NCBI GenBank assembly: GCA_949293165.1
Contig: CASFCW010000001.1
Span: 1 to 64,000 of the forward strand
DNA from: an uncultured bacterium
Lineage (GTDB): Bacteria; Bacillota; Clostridia; Oscillospirales; Oscillospiraceae
Direction of reading: 5' to 3'
Length of the DNA stretch: 64,000 bases
Each line of letters starts with the position of its first letter. The first letter of the stretch is position 1. Below the pieces are notes generated by a model, which was not told the origin of the DNA, did no database searches, and saw only the letters and a list, made by a program, of their open reading frames with translations. The position numbers were made by a program, and so were the translations under genes. Positions 32,709-41,102 of this stretch are shown piece after piece.

Positions 32709-33926
32709 ATGAACGACAATCATCCCTTTCAGCCGCTGCTGTTTGGCGGCGACTTAAACGTCTACAGCGTTGCCCGGGCCTTCCACGAGGCCTACGACGT
32801 GAAAAGTGTGGCTTACGGCAGATTTTCTTCCTCCCCCTGCCACGGCAGCGCCATCATTGATTATCGGGTCTGTCCCGATATTGAGCAGGATTCCGTCTTT
32901 CTCCACACGGTGGAGCACGCAGCCCGGGAGTTTGCCCACACCACCGTCCTCCTGCTGGGCTGCGGGGACAGCTATGTCCACCTGGCCGCCAAGTACCGGG
33001 ATAAAATGCCGGCCAACGTCATCGCCCCCTATATCGACGGCTCCCTGCTGGACACCTTAATCAACAAGGAAAAATTCTACCAGCTGTGCGACCGGTACGG
33101 CATCGACCACCCCACCACCTTTATCTACGACAAGTCCATGGGCCATGATTTCACCCTGCCCTTTGGCCCCCCCTATATTGCCAAGCCAGCCGACAGCGTG
33201 GCCTACTGGGCCACCGGGGCCCACGGTCTGTCCAAGGTCTATGTCTGCCAGAGCTGGGACGAGCTGCTCTCCGCCCTGGACCAGGTCTACCAGGCCGGCT
33301 ACCCCGACCACATGGTGCTGCAGGAATTCATCCCCGGGGACGACACCTATATGCGGGTGCTGACCAACTATTCCGACCGCAGCGGCAAGGTCAAGCGCAT
33401 GTGTTTGGGGCATGTGCTGCTGGAGGAGCATTCCCCCCTGGGAATCGGCAACCACGCCGTTATCATCACCGACTATGACGAGGCCCTGTGCCGCCAGATC
33501 CAGGGGCTGCTGGACGCCCTGCATTACACCGGCTTTTCCAACTTCGACATCAAGTTCGACGCCCGGGACGGCAAGTACAAGGTTTTCGAGATCAACTGCC
33601 GCCAGGGCAGAAGCAACTATTATGTCACCGGCGCGGGGGAGAACATCGCCCGCATCCTGGTGGAGGACCGTATCGAGGGGAAGGAGCTGCCCTTCCGCAT
33701 CACCCAGACCCGCTCCCTGTGGCGGATGATCCCCAAGGAGCTGGTGTTTGAGTTTGTCCCTCACAAGTACCACAAGGAGATCAAGGAGCTGATCCATCAG
33801 GGGGCGGACTCCCACACCCTGGTGTACCATGGGGATAACTCCCCCGCCCGGCGGCTGCGCATCTGGAAAAACCACCTGGGCAACCTGCGGCGGTTCCGCC
33901 GCTACAACCCCAAACCCCAGAACTAA
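32709..33926 (+). CDS. ATP-grasp carboxylate-amine ligase, D-aspartate-ligase type
   Basis: A 405-residue soluble ATP-grasp enzyme. The N terminus LLFGGDLNVYSVARAFHEAYDVKS resembles what I recall of Enterococcus D-aspartate ligase (Aslfm), which joins the beta-carboxyl of D-Asp to the lysine side chain of UDP-MurNAc-pentapeptide. The ATP-grasp parts are PPYIAKPADS (about 155), MVLQEFIPGDDTYMRV (about 200) and metal-binding FEINCRQGRSNYYVT (about 290). A racemase of the aspartate/glutamate family follows, as the racD gene follows aslfm. The exact substrate is inferred, not shown. It is 38 bases downstream of the Alr-like gene and ends at a terminator hairpin. Confidence 0.75.
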   Translation: MNDNHPFQPLLFGGDLNVYSVARAFHEAYDVKSVAYGRFSSSPCHGSAIIDYRVCPDIEQDSVFLHTVEHAAREFAHTTVLLLGCGDSYVHLAAKYRDKMPANVIAPYIDGSLLDTLINKEKFYQLCDRYGIDHPTTFIYDKSMGHDFTLPFGPPYIAKPADSVAYWATGAHGLSKVYVCQSWDELLSALDQVYQAGYPDHMVLQEFIPGDDTYMRVLTNYSDRSGKVKRMCLGHVLLEEHSPLGIGNHAVIITDYDEALCRQIQGLLDALHYTGFSNFDIKFDARDGKYKVFEINCRQGRSNYYVTGAGENIARILVEDRIEGKELPFRITQTRSLWRMIPKELVFEFVPHKYHKEIKELIHQGADSHTLVYHGDNSPARRLRIWKNHLGNLRRFRRYNPKPQN

Positions 33927-33939
33927 GCATTCGTCCCTG

Positions 33940-34004
33940 TCCGCTCCCGCCTGGCCTCAGGCCGGAGCGGAACCTTTTTTCCACAATTCCCCCGGGAATT
34001 GTGG
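33940..34004 (+). terminator. Terminator followed by a palindrome, upstream of the racemase gene
   Basis: TCCGCTCC / GGAGCGGA (33940-33947, 33964-33971) enclosing GGCCT/AGGCC, then T6 (33975-33980). It is directly followed by a palindrome CCACAATTCCC / GGGAATTGTGG (33981-34004) 10 bases before the next ribosome-binding site. The palindrome may be an operator or a second hairpin. Transcription of the downstream genes may therefore be partly separate. Confidence 0.7.
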
Positions 34005-34028
34005 AATGATTTCCGGAGGACTCCATCT

Positions 34029-34748
34029 ATGAAACAAGCTCGACTGGGCGTAATCGGGGGAATGGGCCCCCAGGCCACCAATACCTTTTACCAGTTTGTC
34101 ATTGACCGCACCAAGGCCCGCACCGACCAGGAGCACCTGTCCATGCTGATCTTCTCCGACAGCCAGATCCCCGACCGTACCCAGGCCATCCTGGGCACCC
34201 CGGAGCAGCGGGAGGAGGTGTTTCAGCGGCTGCTGGCCGACGCCCGCCTGCTGGAGCACGCCGGCTGCACCGTGCTGGCCGTGCCGTGCAACACCTCCCA
34301 TTTCTTCCTGGATCAGGTGCAGAAGCAGATCTCCATCCCCATCCTTCATATGATCCGGGAAACCGCCAAGCTGTTGGCCAGCCAGGGCAAACGCCGCCCT
34401 GGCATCCTGGCCACCGACGGCACCATCCGCAGTTCCCTATACCAGAAGGAATTTATTGCACTTAGTATGACTCCTTGTATTCCATCTGCCCCGGTCCAGC
34501 GCCAGGTCATGTCCCTGATTTACGACGACGTAAAGGCGGGCAAGGCGGGGGACCCGGAAAAGTTCGCCGCCGTCCACCAGGATCTGGAGGAGCAGGGCTG
34601 CGACTGCGCGGTGCTGGCCTGTACGGAGCTGTCGGTATTCGCCGCCCAGCACCATCTGCCCCCCTTCTATGTGGACGCCATGGCGGTGCTGGCGGAGCGG
34701 GCCGTCCAGGCCTGCCACAAGCCTCTGCGAACCATATATTCCAAGTAA
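34029..34748 (+). CDS. Aspartate/glutamate racemase family protein
   Basis: PLP-independent two-cysteine racemase of 239 residues. It begins RLGVIGGMGPQAT, the nucleotide-like loop of this family. Both catalytic cysteines are present: VPCNTSHFF (about residue 88) and ACTELSVF (about residue 197). The family contains aspartate racemase (RacD), glutamate racemase and hydantoin enzymes. The neighbouring D-Asp-type ligase suggests L-Asp to D-Asp here. GGAGGA lies 8 bases before the ATG. The MurE-like gene follows after 13 bases. Confidence 0.85.
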   Translation: MKQARLGVIGGMGPQATNTFYQFVIDRTKARTDQEHLSMLIFSDSQIPDRTQAILGTPEQREEVFQRLLADARLLEHAGCTVLAVPCNTSHFFLDQVQKQISIPILHMIRETAKLLASQGKRRPGILATDGTIRSSLYQKEFIALSMTPCIPSAPVQRQVMSLIYDDVKAGKAGDPEKFAAVHQDLEEQGCDCAVLACTELSVFAAQHHLPPFYVDAMAVLAERAVQACHKPLRTIYSK

Positions 34749-34761
34749 TGGAGGTAGCTAT

Positions 34762-36918
34762 ATGTCCTTTCCCATTCGTCCCCTGGGGGAGTACGCGGCT
34801 CTGCTGGAGCGGGCCGGTCTGCTCACCGCCCCCATCCCTCACGATCTGGATCGGGCGTTTCCCGTCTCCCTGGTGTCCTGCGACTCCCGGGAGGTGGTTC
34901 CCGGCACCCTGTTTCTCTGCAAGGGCGCGGCTTTCCGGCCGGAATTTCTCCAAAGCGCCCGGGAGAAGAGGGCTGTAGCCTACGTCAGCCAAACGGAATA
35001 TCCGGACTGCGGCCTGCCCGCTCTGCTGGTGTCCGACATGCGCCGGGCCATGGCGCCTTTGGCAGATCTGTACTACGACCACCCCTCCGCCAAGGTGAAG
35101 GTGGCCGGCTTTACCGGCACCAAGGGCAAATCCTCCTCCGCCTATTACCTCAAGTCCATTCTGGATGTTTTCCAGGCCCAGCAGGGGAAGGGGGAGACCG
35201 GCGTGGTGTCCTCCATCGACACCTACGACGGGGTGGAGCGGTTTGAATCCCACCTTACCACCCCGGAGCCGCTGGATCTCCAGCGCCACTTTGCCAACGC
35301 CGCCGGCGCCGGGCTGGAGTATGTGACCATGGAGGTATCCAGCCAGGCCCTGAAGTACCACCGCTCCCTGTGTACCCGCCTGGCGGCGGCCTGCTTCCTC
35401 AACATCGGGTACGACCACATCTCCCCCATTGAGCACCCGGATTTTGAGGACTACTTCGCCTCCAAGCTGAAAATTTTCCACCAGGCGGAGGTGAATTGTG
35501 TAAACCTGGACTGCGACCATGCCCAGCGCATCCTGGCGGCGGCCCAGGAGGCCGGCGCCCCCATCATTACCTTCTCCCAAAAAGACCCCACCGCCCAGGT
35601 CTATGCCAGCCAGGTGCGGAAGGAGGGGGGGCAGATCCTGTTTCACGTGCGCACCCCCAGCTGGGAGCGGGAGCTGCGCCTGACCATGCCCGGGCTGTTC
35701 AATGTGGAAAACGCCCTGGGCGCCATCGCCGTGTGCCAGGCCTTCCACATCCCCCAGTCCGCAATATATACCGGCCTGGTCCGGGCCCGGGTGCCCGGGC
35801 GGATGGAAACCTACGCCAACGCCGACGGCAGCCTGTCCGCCATTGTGGACTACGCCCACAACCGCCTGTCCTTCGAGACGCTGTTCCGCTCCGTGCGGGC
35901 GGAATATCCCGGCCACGCCATGGCCATTGTTTTTGGCTGCCCAGGCCAGAAGGCCATCGACCGGCGGCGGGATCTGGGGGAGATGGCGGGACGCTGGTGT
36001 GACCGGGTCTACCTCACAGAGGAGGACAGCGGGGAGGAGGACACCCTGGACATCTGCCGGGAGGTAGCCGGCCACGTGGAAGGGGCGGGCCGCCACCCGG
36101 TCATCATCCCCAACCGGGGCGAGGCCATCCGCCAGGCCATTCTGGACAGCGACGGCCCCACCGTGCTGCTGGTGACGGGAAAGGGCCAGGAAACCCGGCA
36201 AAAGCGCGGGCGGGCCTACATTGACACCCCCACCGATGTAGAATATGTGCAGGCATTTTTGCAGGAATATGACCTGCGCCGGGGCCTGACCGCCGCCAGC
36301 TCCGCCCGGGCCGCCCTGGCCATGCTCCCCGGCCTGGAGGAGCGGCAGGGGGAGGCCTGGCTGGTGTGCTGCCCCCAGGACTGGGAAGATCTTGCCCAGG
36401 ACGCCGCCGCCCTGGCCCGCACCGGCGTGCGGCTGGTGCTGGTGGCCCCTCAGACGGCTTCTCTGCCCGCCCCTCTTTCCGGGATCGGGGTATCCCTCTC
36501 CGCCGGGGACGGCGGTCTGCTGAAAAAGGCCAGCTCCGGCTATACCGTCCAGCCCAAGGTGCTGGACACCCTTCTGGACGGCGGCTTTATCCCCGTCCTC
36601 TCCGGCGGTGCGGAGGAGGCCCAGGCCATCGCCCAGGCCATGTCCGTCAGCCGGCTGGTGTTCTTCACCCAGCAGGAACCCTCCCTGGCATTGGGGGAAA
36701 ACCGGCAGGTGGAGCTGCTCCACATGGACGGGAAGAAGGCCGACGAGGTGCTGGCTGAGCACGCCCTGCCCGCCCCCCTGCAAACCGCCCTTCAGTCCGC
36801 CCGGGAATGCGTGGCGCTGGGGGTGGGCTGCGTCACCCTGCTGGATGAAAACGCCCCCCACATCCTGCTGCGGGAGGCCCTGGGCCAGCGGGTGCTGGGC
36901 CTGTCCGTCAAGGGCTGA
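34762..36918 (+). CDS. murE: MurE-type UDP-MurNAc-tripeptide synthetase with C-terminal amino-acid-kinase-like extension
   Basis: Adds the third amino acid to UDP-MurNAc-L-Ala-D-Glu. Residues 1-500 are a complete Mur ligase: UDP-binding N domain, ATP loop GTKGKSSS (119-126), EVSSQAL, NIGYDHISPIEHP and VDYAHNRLSFETL. The GTKGK loop and HISPIEHP resemble the L-lysine MurE of cocci. The specificity motif that reads DNPR in meso-DAP enzymes is EEDSGEED (about 420-427), so the added residue is uncertain. Residues 505-718 (214 more than usual) resemble a degenerate amino-acid-kinase fold (LARTGVRLVLVAP, GGFIPVLSGG, AMSVSRLVFFTQQEP, GVGCVTLLDENAPHILLREALG), but the glycine-rich phosphate loop is missing. 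GGAGG precedes the ATG. Confidence 0.85.
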   Translation: MSFPIRPLGEYAALLERAGLLTAPIPHDLDRAFPVSLVSCDSREVVPGTLFLCKGAAFRPEFLQSAREKRAVAYVSQTEYPDCGLPALLVSDMRRAMAPLADLYYDHPSAKVKVAGFTGTKGKSSSAYYLKSILDVFQAQQGKGETGVVSSIDTYDGVERFESHLTTPEPLDLQRHFANAAGAGLEYVTMEVSSQALKYHRSLCTRLAAACFLNIGYDHISPIEHPDFEDYFASKLKIFHQAEVNCVNLDCDHAQRILAAAQEAGAPIITFSQKDPTAQVYASQVRKEGGQILFHVRTPSWERELRLTMPGLFNVENALGAIAVCQAFHIPQSAIYTGLVRARVPGRMETYANADGSLSAIVDYAHNRLSFETLFRSVRAEYPGHAMAIVFGCPGQKAIDRRRDLGEMAGRWCDRVYLTEEDSGEEDTLDICREVAGHVEGAGRHPVIIPNRGEAIRQAILDSDGPTVLLVTGKGQETRQKRGRAYIDTPTDVEYVQAFLQEYDLRRGLTAASSARAALAMLPGLEERQGEAWLVCCPQDWEDLAQDAAALARTGVRLVLVAPQTASLPAPLSGIGVSLSAGDGGLLKKASSGYTVQPKVLDTLLDGGFIPVLSGGAEEAQAIAQAMSVSRLVFFTQQEPSLALGENRQVELLHMDGKKADEVLAEHALPAPLQTALQSARECVALGVGCVTLLDENAPHILLREALGQRVLGLSVKG

Positions 36919-36932
36919 CCATATCGACACAG

Positions 36933-36952
36933 GGCTGCATTTCCTTGCAGCC
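36933..36952 (+). repeat. Hairpin between the MurE-like gene and moxR
   Basis: GGCTGCA / TGCAGCC with a six-base loop, eight bases before the moxR ribosome-binding site and without a T-run. It may modulate translation or stability. Confidence 0.45.
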
Positions 36953-36968
36953 GGGAAGGAATCGGATC

Positions 36969-37778
36969 ATGAACGAATTTCACGGAAGTCAGAATTATGT
37001 GGCCGACCCGGAACTGATGCGGGCGGTGAATATTGCCATGGTGCTGCAAAAGCCCCTGCTGATTAAGGGGGAGCCGGGCACGGGGAAAACCATGCTGGCG
37101 GAGGCCATCGCCCAGGCGCTGGACATGGAGCTGATTATCTGGAACATCAAATCCACCACCAAGGCCCAGGACGGCCTGTATGTCTACGACGTGGTGCAGC
37201 GGCTGTACGACAGCCAGTTCGGCACCGCCGGGGTGGACAACATTGAAAAATACGTCAAGCTGGGCAAGCTGGGCCAGGCCTTCACCGCCGAGAAGCAGGT
37301 CATCCTCCTCATCGACGAGATTGACAAGGCAGACCTGGAGTTCCCCAACGACCTGCTTTGGGAGCTGGACCGGATGGAGTTCCACATCCCTGAGACGGGC
37401 AAAACCATCACCGCCAGGCACCGCCCGGTGGTTATCATCACCTCCAACGCGGAGAAGGAGCTGCCCGACGCCTTCCTCCGCCGGTGCGTGTTCCACTACA
37501 TCGAGTTCCCCGACAAGGAGCTGCTGGCTGAGATCGTCCGGGTCCACTTCCCTGACCTGGACGAGGCGCTGCTCACCCAGGTGCTGGAGGCCTTTTACCG
37601 CATCCGCCAGCTCCCCTCCATCAAGAAAAAGCCCTCCACCAGCGAGATCATCGACTGGATTCGGGCCCTTCAGCACGGGGGGATCGACCCCAAGCGGGTG
37701 GTAAAGGAAATCCCTTACCTGGGGGTACTGGTGAAAAAGAACGAGGATATGGACACGGTGAACCGGATGTGGCGGTGA
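36969..37778 (+). CDS. MoxR-family AAA+ ATPase
   Basis: A 269-residue AAA+ ATPase of the MoxR type, a chaperone-like class that usually activates a partner protein with a VWA domain. It has Walker A GEPGTGKT (about residues 36-43), Walker B ILLIDEIDKAD, sensor 1 VIITSNAEKELPDAF and the RRC...HYIEFPD arginine-finger region. The ATG at 36969 follows GGGAAGGAA. Its VWA partner starts 4 bases after its stop, so the pair is one unit. The link to the wall cluster upstream is by position only. Confidence 0.92.
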   Translation: MNEFHGSQNYVADPELMRAVNIAMVLQKPLLIKGEPGTGKTMLAEAIAQALDMELIIWNIKSTTKAQDGLYVYDVVQRLYDSQFGTAGVDNIEKYVKLGKLGQAFTAEKQVILLIDEIDKADLEFPNDLLWELDRMEFHIPETGKTITARHRPVVIITSNAEKELPDAFLRRCVFHYIEFPDKELLAEIVRVHFPDLDEALLTQVLEAFYRIRQLPSIKKKPSTSEIIDWIRALQHGGIDPKRVVKEIPYLGVLVKKNEDMDTVNRMWR

Positions 37779-37782
37779 GACC

Positions 37783-38991
37783 ATGTTTGAGGACTTTCTG
37801 TATTTGCTCCGGCGGAACGGGCTGAAGGTCTCCCTTACCGAATGGATGTCCCTGATGGAAGCCCTGGAGAAGGGGCTGCACAGCTCCAGCTTTACCGGCT
37901 TTTACTACCTGTGCCGCTGTTTGCTGGTAAAAAGCGAGGCGGACTTTGACTGCTTCGACCGCACCTTCCTCCAGTATTTCCGCGACGTCCCCTTCGAGCA
38001 GGAGGTGTCCCAGGAGCTGCTGGACTGGCTGGACCGCCCCGACGTGCTCACCGACTACGCCAACTGGGACGAGGAGCAGGCCCGCATCAACGAGATGCTG
38101 TCGGAAGAGGAGATCGAGCAGATGCTCCAGGAGCGGATGAAGGAGCAGACAGAGGAGCACAACGGCGGCAATTACTGGGTTGGCACCCACGGCATGTCCG
38201 TGTTCGGCAACTCCGGCCTGTCCCCCAAGGGTATCCGGGTTGGGGGGCAGGGGATGCACCGCCGGGCCTTCCGGGTGGCCGGGGAGCGCCGGTTCCGGGA
38301 TTTCCGGGGGGACAACACCCTGGACACCCGCCAGTTCCAGGTGGCCCTGCGCCATCTGCGCCAGTTCTCCGGCCTGGTGGACCTGCCCGCCACGGAGTTC
38401 GACGTGGACAACACCATTCAGGACACCGCGGACAACGGCGGGATGCTCACCGTGCGGTATAAAAAGCCCCGGCAGAACACGGTGAAGGTGCTGCTGCTGA
38501 TGGATTCCGGCGGTTCCATGGATTACTACGCCCAGCTGTGCTCCGCCCTGTTCCAGGCGGTGAGCAAGGTGGGCCACTTCAAGGATCTGAAGGTGTATTA
38601 CTTCCACAACTGCCCCTACAACCACATCTACCGCACCCCAAACCTGATGTCCGCCGACGCTTTGCCCACGGATTGGCTGCTGTCCAACCTGTCCTCGGAG
38701 TACAAGGTCATCTTTGTCGGGGACGCCCAGATGGCCCCCCATGAGCTGATGGGCGGCTATTACTACGGCCGGGACCGGCAAAAGGACCCGGACACCCCCA
38801 AATGCGGCCTGGACTGGCTGCGCCGGTTCCGAAACAAATACCCCAATGTGATCTGGGTCAATCCCAGCCAGCGGCCCAGCTGGGGCCAATACTGGACCCA
38901 GACCTACGACACCATTGCCGGCATCTTCCCCATGTTCCCCCTCACCGTGGACGGCCTGGAGGCGGGGATGAAAAAGCTGCTGGCCCGGTAA
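37783..38991 (+). CDS. VWA-domain (CoxE-like) protein
   Basis: A 402-residue soluble protein with an N-terminal helical region (1-130), a Gly/Arg-rich middle, and a C-terminal von Willebrand A-like domain (about 220-400). The MIDAS motif reads LLMDSGGSMDYY, that is D-S-G-G-S in place of the usual DxSxS, so the third serine is missing. VIFVGDAQM and IWVNPSQRPSWGQYW follow. It is paired with the MoxR ATPase, as is normal for this class. The target of the pair is unknown. The gene ends at a strong bidirectional terminator. Confidence 0.88.
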   Translation: MFEDFLYLLRRNGLKVSLTEWMSLMEALEKGLHSSSFTGFYYLCRCLLVKSEADFDCFDRTFLQYFRDVPFEQEVSQELLDWLDRPDVLTDYANWDEEQARINEMLSEEEIEQMLQERMKEQTEEHNGGNYWVGTHGMSVFGNSGLSPKGIRVGGQGMHRRAFRVAGERRFRDFRGDNTLDTRQFQVALRHLRQFSGLVDLPATEFDVDNTIQDTADNGGMLTVRYKKPRQNTVKVLLLMDSGGSMDYYAQLCSALFQAVSKVGHFKDLKVYYFHNCPYNHIYRTPNLMSADALPTDWLLSNLSSEYKVIFVGDAQMAPHELMGGYYYGRDRQKDPDTPKCGLDWLRRFRNKYPNVIWVNPSQRPSWGQYWTQTYDTIAGIFPMFPLTVDGLEAGMKKLLAR

Positions 38992-39006
38992 CCCCCGTAA
39001 ACACAG

Positions 39007-39051
39007 CGCCCCGAATCAGGGACCGGTCGGTCCCCGATTCGGGGCGTTTTT
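39007..39051. terminator. Bidirectional terminator between vwa and the LTA-synthase-like gene
   Basis: A long stem CGCCCCGAATC-A-GGGACCG / CGGTCCC-C-GATTCGGGGCG with one mismatch (39007-39046), then TTTTT on the plus strand. Confidence 0.9.
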
Positions 39052-40954
39052 ATTCTCCCTGTGGGATCAGGTTTTGTTCCCGATAGGCCTGGGCCAGCAG
39101 GAAATCCGCCAGGAAGGCGGAATCCGCCTCATCCAGGGTGTCGGTCAGGTTTCCATCCTCATCCATGTAGATGCCCAGGGAATGGAGCAGCGGGGTGACC
39201 GACCGCATCTCCCGGGACAGCTGAAGGAAGGAGGGGCCTGCCCAGCCGCACTGGTTGAACACCTCCGTCATCAGGAAGCAGGGGGAGAAGTCCCCGCCGT
39301 CCCCCACAAACTCGTTGCCCAGCGCCTCCTTGGCGGCGGAGTTGGCCCAAATCAGGTAGGGGGTGGAGTAGTATTGATAAAAGCCCTCCAGGGTGGAGGT
39401 GTTGAAGTTGGCGTTGATGCCCAGGTAGCCGGAGTTCCCGTTCCCCGCCCAGGGCTTGTGGTCGCCGAACAGCACCAGGACCGTGGGCTCCTCCAGCTCC
39501 TCCAGCCGCTGGGACAGGCCCACCATGGCCTGGATGGTCTCGTTTATCCCGTGGAGGTAATTGCTGAACACATAGCAGCTTTCCGCCGGCAGCCCGCTGG
39601 TCGCCGGGTCAATGATGGTCTCATAGCTCATGTGGTCGTACTCATAGGGGCCGTGATTCTGGTAGGAGACGGAGAAGGAGAACACCGGCCCGGCACCCTG
39701 CCCAAGCTGGTCCACCAGATCCTGATAGACCTCCTCCACCAGGATATCGTCGGAGTGCCACTGAGCGGCCACAGGGTCCACCAGCTCCCCGTAGTGGTTT
39801 TCCGTAAACCAGTATTCCCGGAAGCCCAGGTATTGGTTAATGGTCTCCCGGTCGTAGAACCACCCGAAGCCCGGGTGCCCTCCCCGGGTGTTATACCCCT
39901 GCCGGTCGAAATACCAGACATAGGAGTCGGTGGGGCGGACAAAGTCGGAATGCCGGCTATAGCCGGTGAGGAAGGCCCACTCGCTGTCCACCGTACCGCC
40001 GGCAAAAATATTGGTCAGCAGATTGCCTGTGACGGACTGCCCCTCCAGCTGGTGCCAGCTGTCATAAATCTCCTGCACCCCCGCCTGCTCCGCCAGGGCG
40101 GGGAAGTCGGTCAGGTCGCAGAAGGCCTCCAGCATGATCCCCACCACGTTGACCTTCCGCTCCAGGGGGATATCCGCCTCCGGGTAGTCGGCCAGGATCT
40201 CCTCCGGCGTCCGCTGGCCCTCCTCCCCCGTCACCGGCTCCGGCGCGGGCTGGGGCAGGAGATCGCCTGCGCTGTGCAGGAAGGAATAGACCACCCCATG
40301 GCTGACGTAAACCTGGCTGTCCGACCAAGGGTTGAACCAGTCTGCCTCCGGGTTTTCCCGCTCATACAGCGCCTCATTCAGGTACAGCGCCGGCATGGCC
40401 ACCCAAAGCAGCGCCAGGGCGGACAGCAGGCCCAGCAGCCGTTCCCTCGTCCACCCTTTCTTTCTGGGCAGCACCACACAAACCACCGCCAGCCCCGCCA
40501 GGGCCAGCGCCAAATCCAGCCAGATCAGAGCGGTAAAGTCCAGGGAATATTTCCCCGCCATATTGCCCGCCTCGGACACCAGAGCCAGATCCTTCATCAG
40601 CAGGGGGTCCCCCCGGAGCTGGATTTTAAAGTAGTTGACCAGGGCAATCAGCAGCACCGGCACCCCGGCAATCAGATAGGCCGCCCAGCCCCGGCCGGTG
40701 AGGCAGTACGCCCCCCACAGCAGCAGCACCACCGGCAGCAGGTTCAGCGCCAGCAGGGTGGGGCTGCCCAGGCAGTTTTCCAGCAGCACCAGCCCAGACA
40801 CCTGGGACAGGCTGTCCGCCCCAATGGGCAGGGCCAGCAGCCCCAGAAAAACCCCCGCCGCTGTGAGCCACAGCCCACGCCAGACAGGGTACCAGGCCGC
40901 CCCCTTTACCCGCTCCATAAAAGCCGGGGCCGTCACATTGTATTTTCCGCCCAT
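39050..40954 (-). CDS. LTA-synthase-like membrane sulfatase
   Basis: A 634-residue membrane enzyme of the lipoteichoic-acid-synthase/phosphoglycerol-transferase family. Five hydrophobic segments (about 20-200) precede an extracellular sulfatase-fold domain. The metal and catalytic residues are visible: IMLEAFCDL (Glu), AGGTVDSEW (nucleophile Thr) and VLFGDHKPW (Asp/His). Such enzymes transfer glycerol-phosphate from phosphatidylglycerol to surface polymers. I chose the ATG at 40954 after GGAGG at 8 bases; a frame extending to 41041 has no good site. It is monocistronic and faces the terminator of the M23 gene upstream. Confidence 0.88.
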   Translation of the reverse strand: MGGKYNVTAPAFMERVKGAAWYPVWRGLWLTAAGVFLGLLALPIGADSLSQVSGLVLLENCLGSPTLLALNLLPVVLLLWGAYCLTGRGWAAYLIAGVPVLLIALVNYFKIQLRGDPLLMKDLALVSEAGNMAGKYSLDFTALIWLDLALALAGLAVVCVVLPRKKGWTRERLLGLLSALALLWVAMPALYLNEALYERENPEADWFNPWSDSQVYVSHGVVYSFLHSAGDLLPQPAPEPVTGEEGQRTPEEILADYPEADIPLERKVNVVGIMLEAFCDLTDFPALAEQAGVQEIYDSWHQLEGQSVTGNLLTNIFAGGTVDSEWAFLTGYSRHSDFVRPTDSYVWYFDRQGYNTRGGHPGFGWFYDRETINQYLGFREYWFTENHYGELVDPVAAQWHSDDILVEEVYQDLVDQLGQGAGPVFSFSVSYQNHGPYEYDHMSYETIIDPATSGLPAESCYVFSNYLHGINETIQAMVGLSQRLEELEEPTVLVLFGDHKPWAGNGNSGYLGINANFNTSTLEGFYQYYSTPYLIWANSAAKEALGNEFVGDGGDFSPCFLMTEVFNQCGWAGPSFLQLSREMRSVTPLLHSLGIYMDEDGNLTDTLDEADSAFLADFLLAQAYREQNLIPQGE

Positions 40955-41057
40955 GCTTCTGCCTCCGTCCAATCCCACTTTACCAGCCGTTCCGCCAGCG
41001 GGGACAGCCTCGTATCGTTGTATATTATCATATTTTTCCAAAAAAGAAAAGGCGTTT

Positions 41058-41094
41058 TTAAAAAGCGCCGCCGTTGTGGAAAACGGCGGCGCTT
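41058..41094 (-). terminator. Terminator of the M23 peptidase gene
   Basis: A 13-bp perfect stem AAGCGCCGCCGTT / AACGGCGGCGCTT (41063-41094) followed on the minus strand by TTTTT. Confidence 0.9.
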
Positions 41095-41102
41095 AAAATG
41101 GA

